From: Nemertoderma westbladi
Lineage: Eukaryota; Xenacoelomorpha; Nemertodermatida; Nemertodermatidae
DNA: 64,000 bases
Direction of reading: 5' to 3'
Assembly: GCA_032718475.1 (NCBI GenBank)
Contig: JAUCBJ010001945.1
Span: 1-64,000, forward strand
Part shown: in pieces, positions 55,360 to 64,000 of the stretch
Position numbering within the stretch: the first letter of the stretch is position 1
How the letters are laid out: each line of letters starts with the position of its first letter
Notes under the pieces: model-generated
What the model saw: the letters and a program-made list of their open reading frames with translations, nothing else
Database searches by the model: none
What the model was told of the DNA's origin: nothing
Made by a program: the position numbers and the translations under genes

Positions 55360-56394
55360 CGCGCCCGGAACAGCGACAACGATTACATCCTAGAATGGTA
55401 TCAAGGTCCACAGTGTCTCACTGCGTACGATTATCGCCATGCCAACTATGTTTCTCGGCAACGTTGTCGGTTATGCGCATCGAGAGACCATGTTACGCCC
55501 ATGGACACAAACGTCCGCTGTTCCTATTTCCACGAACAACCGGCGATGGAAATTTATTGCGCGTATTGCAGATTTAATAATTTGCATATTTTTGCGGTTT
55601 GCCCTCAATTTATGACTCAATGTCACCATTGTCAACTAAAGGGACACGCCAGTTTCGATTGCCCTTTTAATCACGATTTGAAAAGCGTAGATGAAATGAT
55701 CACACTACGTTACATCAGAGCTTGGGAAGCGAACGCTAATTTACATTGTGATTCGCGCCATCGTTATTATCCTGGACGCGCTTACGAAGGAATTTATGCG
55801 TTCCATCCTTATCTATTCGCTTCTGTCGAACAGAAATCACGCATATCGAGTTACGAACTACTGAAGCGCGTCGGAGAATGTATTTCAACTAAATTCGTAC
55901 GCAAATTTCTCAGGAGTGTTAATCCTAGCGACCTTCATTCCTATAACTTAATCAATTATATCCGTCAGGATCCGGACTATGGAGACTTGTTTGTTAACTC
56001 ACACCCCGAGTTACAGGAAGTACATCGACGGCCTTACGAATACCGAGCCCGCGAACGCGAGTTGGAAAGGACCATTAAACCCCGGAGGTTTCTAACTGCC
56101 TATGGTCCATCCACGGCCCTCGTTCAGACCACTCGTAAAGGACCCGTAAGAGCGGCTGTCTTGAAACGAGCTCTCAAAGCCGTTAGACCCCTCTCCCCGG
56201 ACGTTGATGTCAATCAACCCGGTACTTCGACTGGCGGATACACCGACCATAATCCTACACCCTCTGATGCAATCATATTGCACCCTTCACCCGGGGGTTA
56301 TAGCCCTCCTTGTAAAGTGGCTCGCCCCAAAGAGAAAAGGACTCTGGCTAGCTTTAAAAAACTGCGTAAACGCCGTCCGCGCAAGAAAGACTAA
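55360..56394 (+). CDS. LTR element ORF3b, cysteine-rich putative nucleic-acid-binding protein
   Basis: The frame is open from 55360. The first ATG is at 55501 (297 codons). Before that ATG it already reads protein-like, with CRLC at 55465-55476. Then come CAYCRFNNLHIFAVC and a textbook CCHC knuckle, CHHCQLKGHASFDC (C-X2-C-X4-H-X4-C) at 55621-55662. A middle part with no known match follows, and a strongly basic C-terminal tail (KRTLASFKKLRKRRPRKKD). It ends about 80 bp before the 3' LTR, the position where retroviruses carry env or accessory genes. Zinc knuckles and basic tail suggest RNA or DNA binding. A second, foreign gag remnant is an alternative. Confidence 0.65.
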   Translation, partial: RARNSDNDYILEWYQGPQCLTAYDYRHANYVSRQRCRLCASRDHVTPMDTNVRCSYFHEQPAMEIYCAYCRFNNLHIFAVCPQFMTQCHHCQLKGHASFDCPFNHDLKSVDEMITLRYIRAWEANANLHCDSRHRYYPGRAYEGIYAFHPYLFASVEQKSRISSYELLKRVGECISTKFVRKFLRSVNPSDLHSYNLINYIRQDPDYGDLFVNSHPELQEVHRRPYEYRARERELERTIKPRRFLTAYGPSTALVQTTRKGPVRAAVLKRALKAVRPLSPDVDVNQPGTSTGGYTDHNPTPSDAIILHPSPGGYSPPCKVARPKEKRTLASFKKLRKRRPRKKD

Positions 56395-56464
56395 CTGTTT
56401 AGAGTATTTACGTATATTAGAAACTGTGATTTTGTATATTTTATAGACTCAAATCCCATTTTCT

Positions 56465-56472
56465 GGGAGCGG
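56465..56472 (+). promoter_or_regulatory. Polypurine-tract-like sequence before the 3' LTR
   Basis: GGGAGCGG directly abuts the 3' LTR start, the expected place of the plus-strand primer. It is short and contains one C, so this is tentative. Confidence 0.4.
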
Positions 56473-57728
56473 TGTAAAAGCTTCTGTGGGATATAACTGG
56501 CCCCTTTTGCTTCGCAATCCAGTTTCCCCCCAGGCGCTGGAATACTCTAAAAAGGTTCTCTAACTGTACATATATTCCCCTCGCCTGCAAGGTACCGTTA
56601 CAGGTGTTTTAACGGACATAAAAGTCATTCTGCTATATACGTGTTTTGGCGGACATGGTAAGGCAAAAATCCTGCAATGCACCAACTACCTTTCACAGCT
56701 TAGCCGTGATGATTCATATTACGACATCTAACAGCTGGTTGCTGACATGGAAACAGCCATTGGACGCATGGTTCTTTGTTTGGCTTGAGCCAATCAGAGC
56801 GATTTTTCCTGTCGACGTGTAGCTTTTCGGCCGATCATAAGGAGAGTGTTCAGTCTTACTGTTTTCACTTGATACTTTGTTGTTATTGCTGTCTAAGCCA
56901 GAAACACCGGCTCTAGAGTTAATTCTTTTCATACTTTAAGAAGAAACATTAGTAGGCTTAAATTATAGAGCGTATGACTGTTATCAGTCAAATCCATTCA
57001 CAATTCAATACTTTGTTGTTATTACTGTTCAACATACATTATTATACTGCTATTTACTGTTGTGTTTGGTTGAATATTATTTGGAGAACATATATAAAGA
57101 ACCCAAATTTCCCAATTTTCTTGATACACTACAGGTTAGAGAGACGGGTTATATATAGCGATTGCGACTTATATTGTTGTGGTTTGTAGTGAATTTAATG
57201 CTATTTGATAAGCACTACATTGGTCCGTTGCTATTCCCTTTATATATGATAAAATACATTGACGGGCGGCAAATTAGTGAGCAGTATTGTGTGTTACCGG
57301 TAGTGTGCATGATTGTGACCGATAACTAAGCATTTCCTAAAGAATGCGCCTCATACGTGAATCTTAAGCCTTACCGACTTACCGTTGTGATTAGTATAAG
57401 TCATATCTCTGTTTACTTAGATAGAGCGCCACGTCCTAAAAGGAACTGTTAATATTTCCCGAAAGTGAATAATATTAGTCAGAAATTAATTATTAATGAT
57501 CAATCGAATAATACAATACCGTAAGCTTCACTGCAATAATAATCTAAGCCGACAGAATCCAGTCTCCCGGGATTATCCAGCGGGTGAATGGACGCGCACT
57601 AGGCTGGCTTCTGCTAATGTTGTGTTTATTGGTATTAAATATTGTCATCTTCTAGAGTCGATTTATAAACCAAAAGACATATAAATTTTGGCAGGTTAAA
57701 CTGCTAAAGGTCTTCAAAAGCGCGTACA
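56473..57728 (+). repeat. 3' LTR
   Basis: 1256 bp, collinear with the 5' LTR. Followed by the target duplication CCATG at 57729-57733. Confidence 0.96.
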
Positions 57729-57733
57729 CCATG

Positions 57734-57892
57734 GAAAGCGTAGTCGTGGACGACCGGCTATACAGTAACATATATCGACCAGCTTGAAAGGGATATTGAA
57801 CTTGGGAGAAACGAAATTGCGACAACTATGGAGAATCGGAAAGCCTGGAAGGATCTCATTTCCACTATCCGAGTTCGCTCACCTATAAATTA
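57734..57892 (+). pseudogene. LINE ORF 3' end, right part
   Basis: Continues the LINE frame broken at 42937. Translates to GKRSRGRPA and, after a frame change, YIDQLERDIELGRNEIATTM, MENRKAWKDLISTI and a stop near 57892, the normal C-terminus of this LINE type. Confidence 0.85.
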
Positions 57893-57959
57893 GTAGTAGT
57901 ACATGTAAAGTTACAACGACGCGGAGCGCACACTGCGTAAGCGGTGATAGGCTTACACC

Positions 57960-60140
57960 GCGCTAACTAACCATTGGGATGCAGCATCGTGTACTCTAGT
58001 AACTAACCATTAGGGTGCAGCTCATCATGTACACTAGTAACATACCAGTGGGATGTATCATCGTGTACACTAGTAATTAACGAGTGGGATGCAGTATCGT
58101 GTACACTAGTAACTAACCATTGGGGTGTAGCTCATCATGTACACTGGTAACTAACCATTGGGGTGCATCTCATCATGTACACTAGTAACTAACCATTGGG
58201 GTGCAGCTCATCATGTACACTAGTAACTAACCGGTGGGATGCAGCATCGTGTAAACTAGTAACTAACCATTGGGTGCAACTCATCATGTACACTAGTAAC
58301 TATCCATTGGGATGTTGCACCGTGTACACTAGTAACTAACCAGTGGGATGCAGCATCGTGTACACTAGTAACTAACCATTGGGGTGCAGCTCATCCTGTA
58401 CACTAGTAACTAACCGGTGGGATGCAGCATCGTGTACACTAGTAACTAACCAGTGGGATGCAGCATCGTGTACACTAGTAACTAACCATTGGGTGCAGCT
58501 CATCATGTACACTAGTAACTAACCATTGGGATGCAGCACCATGTACACTAGTAACTAACCAGTGGGATGCAGCATCATGTACACTAGTAACTGACCATTG
58601 GGGTGCAGCTCATAATGTACACTAGTAACTAACCGGTGGGATGCAGCATCGTGTACACTAGAAACTAACCAGTGGGATGCAGCATCGTGTAAACTAGTAA
58701 CTAACCATTGGGGTGCAGCTCATAATGTACACTAGTAACTAACCATTGGGATGCAGCACCGTGTACACTAGTAACTAATCAGTGGAATGCAGCATCGTGT
58801 ACACTAGTAACTAACCATTGGGGTGCAGCTCATCATGTACACTAGTAACTAACCGGTGGGATGCAGCATCGTGTACACTAGTAACTAACCAGTGGGATGC
58901 AGCATCGTGTACACTAGTAACTAACCATTGGGGTGCAGCATCATGTACACTAGTAACTAACCATTGGGGTGCAGCTCATCATGTACACTAGTAACTGACC
59001 ATTGGGGTGCAGCTCATAATGTACACTAGTAACTAACCGGTGGGATGCAGCATCGTGTACACTAGAAACTAACCAGTGGGATGCAGCATCGTGTAAACTA
59101 GTAACTAACCATTGGGGTGCAGCTCATCATGTACACTAGTAACTAACCATTGGGATGCAGCACCGTGTAAACTAGTAACTAATCAGTGGAATGCAGCATC
59201 GTGTACACTAGTAACTAACCATTGGGGTGCAGCTCATCATGTACACTAGTAACTAACCGGTGGGATGCAGCATCGTGTACACTAGTAACTAACCAGTGGG
59301 ATGCAGCATCGTGTACACTAGTAACTAACCATTGGGGTGCAGCTCATCATGTACACTAGTAACTAACCAGTGGGATGCAATATCGTGTACACTAGTAACT
59401 AACCATTGGGATGCAGCATCGTGTAAATTAATAACTAACCAGTGGGTTGCAGCATCGTGTACACTAGTAACTAACCGGTGGGATGCAGCATCGTGTACAC
59501 TAGTAACAAACCAGTGGGATGGAGCATCATGAACACTAGTAACTAACCAGTGGGATGCAGCATCGTGTACACTAGTAACTAACCGGTGGGATGCAGCATC
59601 GTGTACAATATTAACTAACTAGTGAGATGCAGCATCGTGTACACTATTAACTAACCAGTGGGATGCAGCATCGTGTACACTATTAACTAACTGGTGGGAT
59701 GCAGCATGGTGTACACTAGTAACTAACCGGTGGGATGCAGCATCATATACACTAGTAACTAACCTTTGGGATGCAGCATCGTGCACACTAGTAACTAACC
59801 CGTGGGATGCAACATCGTGTACACTAGAAACTAACCAGTGGGATGCAATATCGTGTACACTAGAAACTAACCAGTGGGATATTGCAACATGTACACTAGT
59901 AACTAACCGGTGGGATGCAGCATCGTGTACACTAGTAACTAACCAGTGGATGCAGCATTATTTACACTAGTAACTAACCAGTGGGATACAGCAACATGTA
60001 CACTAGTAACTAACCGGTGGGATGCAGCAGCGTGTACACTAGTGATTAACTGGTGGGATGCAGCATCGTGTACACTAGTAACTAACCAGTGGGATGCAGC
60101 ATCGTGTACACTAGTAACTAACCGATGGGATGCAGCATCG
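57960..60140. repeat. Tandem array, 36/38-bp units, about 59 copies, with higher-order structure
   Basis: Two monomer types alternate: a 36-bp form with CCAGTGGGATGCAGCATCGT and a 38-bp form with CCATTGGGGTGCAGCTCATC, both joined by GTACACTAGTAACTAA. A block of 404 bp (58591-58994) is followed by a nearly identical block from 58995, so higher-order units of about eleven monomers have been duplicated. The 3' third (after about 59400) lacks the 38-bp form. Confidence 0.95.
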
Positions 60141-61307
60141 TAAGTTACAGTGCCATTAGTGATTGTTTTTCTTGCGAAATCTCTAATTTGTCACAAAATG
60201 TGCCCGAAAAGTTATAGAAAAAACACCAATCCCCCCATATTTATCAATACCGCTTTGATAAATTGGATAAAACCATGCTGCGCACATGCTCGAAATGAAA
60301 CTAAATTTGGAAAAAGTGTTGTTGCTGATTTGGAATCGGCATGTATTTCTGTTTCATTTTCAGATAAGGAATATTACTAAATTATATTACTATTCATTCA
60401 AACTATCTTCAATAAAGAATACGGTATTCAGGTGACAGTCGAAATTTATTGGAAATTTTATATTTTGTATTTTTAATTTTTTAGTGTATTATTGTGCTTA
60501 ATTCGTTCTCCTAACCTCCACAGATACTAATTCGTTTATTTAGATTCTCAGCCCGTCTGTAACCTGGCTAATTGCTTTTAACAAGCATCTGGTATTCTCC
60601 ATCAAGGGGAAACTCCAGTATACTTTGGTATACTGGTATACTTTTTATGGGCCCTTATTGTTTGTGGGTTTATGCGTTAATGGCATATTATTTATTACAA
60701 GTATGTGAGGGCAGTAAGTCCACTAAATTCAGATGAGCTTTTTCTGCGAGGAGTATAATTAATTAGTGGACTAAGTCAAGTCATTCGCCCCCTAGCGGTC
60801 GACATAATAACTAGAGAGGTTTGTCTGTGTGTATAATTTCTAAACTTGTGATAGACACAAGTCTACATATTACATTTCAACAAAGATAAACGATTTATTA
60901 GCCTTCATACATTTCCAACGACGACAACGACAATGCGTCCACTACGGTAAGGCTCACCAGGACTTACGTGGCTCGCCCCACAGCTGATCTTGTCTCACTT
61001 ATTTCAGAATTTCATCAAAATGTCCCATTTAAAATTCAGGAAAAGTTAAAGGGACTTGGTACACGAATACAATATAATTTGTTTCATGTTTTTGTGGAAA
61101 TAAAATATGTTTCGTTACAGTTGGAGGTGTCGTTGAGATTACAAATAACGTTCTTAAATTATACAAACGAAAGATCAACTGTTACTATTCACTTAATCAA
61201 TTAATTGATAAACTAAAAGCACAACGTGGCTAATCTACAACGAATTACGTTGGCTGGCGAAGTTATTGCGACGCTATAAATATTATATCTAGAAAAAATG
61301 GGAGCCG
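60141..61307. other. Intergenic DNA downstream of SAMM50
   Basis: No gene or RNA recognised. AT-rich, with a word near 60592 (CTGGTATTCTCCATCAAGGG) resembling an end of the MITE at 15616-15815. Confidence 0.45.
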
Positions 61308-62678
61308 CTAGAGAAAGTTGAGCCCGATGCCAAATTGAGGCCCTTTACGCTGATTGTCCTGAGCCTGGTACTTAATGGGAAAGGCGAAATTAAATTCGGC
61401 GCGAGCGGGGAACGGGAATCCTTTAGTGGCGAGGGAAACTCCGAAACCGAGAGAAAGTCGGGTTGCCTTGGTGTCCAACAGTTCGGAGAGGGTGCGGGTC
61501 ATACCGAGTCGGTTGTCGACGTTAACTAGGTTCCCGAGGGTGGAGAAGAGATGGAAGGAGGCACACATAGTCTCATCCGTCTGCTCCTCTCGTCGCCATG
61601 GGTAGAGTCGGTACCGCGCGTGGACCCCCATCCCGTAGTACAGGTTGCCGCCCAGCATGACCTCGCGTCTCCCGGGACCGAGACCGTTGAGATCGAATCC
61701 GCGCACGGTGGTGGGGCCCCCATAGAAGAATCGGTCGGCTATCGAGCTGCGCGTCCCCACCGAGTTGAGATGCCCCGTCTGGAGACCCGCAGTCACCACC
61801 AGGTCATTCAGCAAGGAGTAGTTGAACTCCAAATCGAGTTGATTCTTAATCCCCAAGGTGTCCCCACCTAGTAGGCCCATCACCTCGGTAACAAACCGAA
61901 CCAAGGAGCCGCGCTTCGGTTCCAACACGTTGTCCCGGGAGTCATTGGTTACCGAGTGCCGGAGGGATTGCTTTACTGTGTTCCCAGCCTCGTTTCGTAT
62001 CTCCATCAGATCGACCGCTTTGTACGGCTCGATCTCCCGCCACACGGCTTCGTACGCCGCAGTGTGGCGCCCCAACGAGGAGGTGAAGTTGATCGCGGTC
62101 GACATGCCGCGTTGCGTCTCGACGTATCGCGACCAGAAGCAGTCGTTCTCTCGTTGGAACACCGAGGCCTCGCCGTCGATGTGTCGGTAGTTATGCAACG
62201 TCGGTTTGTGGAAGGTGGCGGAGAACGCGTTTCCGCGCGTCTGTAGGAACTCTCGTTCTGCGTTTAGCGACAATCTTTCCCCCCTCCCCAGCGGGTTGAG
62301 ACATTGCAACCGAAGATCGACGTCCCACGCACTGCTTCCAACGTGCGACGCCAACCTTCCATCCCATAACTTTTCAACCGCTGTGAAATTAATCTGAACA
62401 TCTGAACTTCCCTTATCGCATTGTTCAACCCTCCACTCAACCGGCCCTTTATAGATTCCTAAAGCTTCCAGCTCATTCTTCACTTTCTCCGATAATTCGA
62501 TGACATCTGCCAGAGGAGAATCCACAACATCCAGAAGAGGTCCTAGGAATAGGGCTAGAAAATCGCCCTTAGTTCGTCCTGAGTTTATTCGAACACGCTT
62601 TACGTTGACGCGTTTATCTTCGGAAATATTAAGCTCACCACTCCGTTGAGGATTCGAACCAAATAATTTACTCTTCAT
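61308..62678 (-). CDS. SAMM50: SAMM50/Sam50, mitochondrial outer-membrane beta-barrel assembly protein (single exon)
   Basis: Core channel of the SAM complex, which folds beta-barrel proteins into the mitochondrial outer membrane; in animals it also contacts the MICOS complex. The product has 456 residues, close to the usual length. Residues about 20-115 form one POTRA-like domain (VNVKRVRINSGRTKGDFL, LEALGIY). The rest is an Omp85/BamA-type barrel: the loop-6 motif VRGF at 325-328 within FFYGGPTTVRGFDLNGLGPG, many alternating strands, and a final strand FGIGLNFL that serves as a C-terminal barrel signal. The start at 62678 gives MKSKLFGSNP, and no presequence is expected for this family. The gene has no introns, although vertebrate SAMM50 has many, and it is more GC-rich than its flanks. 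Confidence 0.96.
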   Translation of the reverse strand: MKSKLFGSNPQRSGELNISEDKRVNVKRVRINSGRTKGDFLALFLGPLLDVVDSPLADVIELSEKVKNELEALGIYKGPVEWRVEQCDKGSSDVQINFTAVEKLWDGRLASHVGSSAWDVDLRLQCLNPLGRGERLSLNAEREFLQTRGNAFSATFHKPTLHNYRHIDGEASVFQRENDCFWSRYVETQRGMSTAINFTSSLGRHTAAYEAVWREIEPYKAVDLMEIRNEAGNTVKQSLRHSVTNDSRDNVLEPKRGSLVRFVTEVMGLLGGDTLGIKNQLDLEFNYSLLNDLVVTAGLQTGHLNSVGTRSSIADRFFYGGPTTVRGFDLNGLGPGRREVMLGGNLYYGMGVHARYRLYPWRREEQTDETMCASFHLFSTLGNLVNVDNRLGMTRTLSELLDTKATRLSLGFGVSLATKGFPFPARAEFNFAFPIKYQAQDNQRKGPQFGIGLNFL

Positions 62679-64000
62679 AACTCTCTAACTTTAAACTAAG
62701 ACATTAACATAACATTAATTATTATTATATTAACATTAACACTTTTTTGCGGTCACAATAATTCATAGTAGGGTAATTAATACCGGTAGTAATTATTACA
62801 CACGCTTCGAACTACAGTACTGGTACCGGTACGGTATATTACCTGTAACTTTTGAACATTTTTCAGAAAGAGTCACCCAACTACAGCTAATACAGTTTGC
62901 CAACACATTGTTACTACCCTACTACAGAACTAATCATCATTGTTAATAAGAAAGCAACAACCCTTGGACTCTATTCACTACTTCACGTTTGCAGCGCAAA
63001 GCATAACGTCGGTACTAATTATAATTAATTATAATGTACCATCTGTACGTATAAAGTTGTTCATACTAGTTTTTGTTTTTACAATCTAGTTAATAAAAAA
63101 TTGTTCTTAGGGATATGTTAGGTAGTTAGTTATTTAAAATGTTAATATTCTAGAACACTACACCTTGCGTAGGCCCTACCCATCGACCAGATTTTCTATA
63201 CTACCTAGTTTTTCTACGTTTTTTTATGTTCCAGAACGTGTTCGCTATCAATTTATTAAGAAAAATATTAATGTTCTAGAACACATTTTTTTTTGTTCTG
63301 ACAATTTTATTTAAAAAAACATATTTTTTAAACTAGCTAGTTTTTGAGACTTTTTTTAAATGTTCTAGAACATGTTGTTTGTTATGTTAGCTATCCATTA
63401 CGAAAAATAGTAATGTTCTAGAACACATAATTTTGGTTCTAGAATATTTCTTCGAAAGAAAATTTAATAGTACAGGGATCGTTATAGAACCTGTATTAAA
63501 AACAAATTGTCATTTCAAATGATTGGCCCTCTTATAGTAACTTACAGTATTTTGAATCTAGAACGTAGGCCTATAACACACAAACACTCGATTTATATTG
63601 TTATAGGAGGATTTGTTTGGTAGTTAATGTTATAAATATGAGAGGTGGAGGTGGTGATGAGGGTCGTCACTCCTATATTACACTTACAAAAGATTGTATA
63701 TAATATAAAATAATTCACCGCAAATTTGAGTAGTGAAAATGAAGTTATTTTTTAAAATAAAATGTTATAGAACAAAAAATATTTATTCCTGAACACAATT
63801 TGTTTTAAAAATAAATATAAAAAGTGTTCTAGAACCCTTAAAAAAAGGTAACAAAAATTAGCTCGTGTAAATAATCTCGTCTATGGGTACCCAAGGTGTA
63901 GTTAAGCGAAATATTAGCTGGGAGTAGTGGGGGGTTATTGTTTCACTGAGGTACCAATTATAGGCCTACGCATTGCAATTGGATATTCACACTGACTACA
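62679..64000. other. SAMM50 upstream region, AT-rich, with TTCTAGAA palindromes
   Basis: No gene seen. Several TTCTAGAA or one-base variants occur at about 63148, 63230 (TTCCAGAA), 63273, 63362, 63416, 63437 and 63828. Part of this reflects a diverged duplication of about 150 bp (roughly 63200-63320 and 63330-63460). Confidence 0.6.

Larger units (their letters stand above)
42938..57728 (+). mobile_element. Complete non-autonomous BEL/Pao-type LTR retrotransposon, 14.8 kb
   Basis: Two 1256-bp LTRs (42938-44193 and 56473-57728), both TGT...ACA, flanked by a 5-bp target duplication CCATG (42933-42937 and 57729-57733). The internal part has a gag-like ORF1 (46460-47671), ORF2 (47646-50321) with a DUF1759-like region, zinc knuckles, an aspartic protease (DSG) and a PADIASRG linker, and an extra cysteine-rich frame (54946-56394). 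RT, RNase H and integrase core are absent. A short purine-rich tract, GGGAGCGG, precedes the 3' LTR. No tRNA-complementary primer site starting TGG was seen right after the 5' LTR. The domain order DUF1759, CCHC, protease and the PADIASRG motif point to BEL/Pao. Confidence 0.93.

Noticed and set aside
54946-56394. Retroviral-type env gene
   Set aside because: No signal peptide, transmembrane helix or glycoprotein features. Cysteines form CCHC-type knuckles and the tail is basic, pointing to nucleic-acid binding.
59332-60143. Open frames of SCTLVTNQWDAA-type peptides
   Set aside because: They come from the 36-bp array and are broken by the 38-bp monomers. No start or family support.

Overview
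This window comes from the nuclear genome of a multicellular animal, probably an invertebrate. The evidence is one gene with spliceosomal introns that matches the metazoan ZDHHC1/ZDHHC11 palmitoyltransferases, a metazoan-type mitochondrial SAMM50, two class I aldolases, a BEL/Pao LTR retrotransposon, several non-LTR (LINE) fragments and a tRNA-Glu gene. I cannot name the species. Intergenic DNA is AT-rich and unusually full of tandem arrays with 17 to 56 bp units, which occupy more than 20 kb of the 64 kb.

Layout. 1-1010: decayed LINE ORF. 2545-3621 and 8855-9934: two tandem, same-strand, single-exon fructose-bisphosphate aldolase paralogues, separated by a 2 kb array of a 39-bp unit and smaller GC-rich arrays. 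9935-15037: intergenic, with MITE-like copies and homopolymer G tracts. 15038-39944: a ten-exon DHHC palmitoyltransferase gene (515 codons before the stop, assembled here from matching exon phases). A tRNA-Glu(TTC) gene lies in its intron 2 and a LINE reverse transcriptase fragment in intron 7. 42830-57892: a LINE 3' end interrupted by a complete 14.8 kb LTR retrotransposon with a 5-bp target duplication and two 1256-bp LTRs that differ at one position I could see. 57960-60140: intergenic array of a 36/38-bp unit with a 404-bp higher-order period. 61308-62678 (minus): intronless SAMM50, followed by 1.3 kb of AT-rich upstream DNA with repeated TTCTAGAA palindromes.

Most notable observation. 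In the DHHC gene several tandem arrays are built from the splice junctions themselves. The intron 3 array (about 67 units of 34 bp) repeats the exon 3 donor. Intron 4 starts with about four copies of its donor and ends with about 114 copies of a 56-bp unit holding the polypyrimidine tract, the TAG acceptor and the first part of exon 5. Intron 6 starts with about 18 copies of its own donor. In each case an uninterrupted protein comes only from the outermost site (first donor, last acceptor), because reading into the next unit meets an in-frame stop. Transcripts of this gene therefore carry well over a hundred decoy splice sites.

Second notable object. The LTR element keeps BEL/Pao gag-like, zinc-knuckle and aspartic protease regions and a short piece of the RNase H-integrase linker, but lacks reverse transcriptase, RNase H and the integrase core. 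It carries an extra cysteine-rich, basic reading frame near the 3' LTR. It looks like a recently moved, non-autonomous but gag-bearing element.
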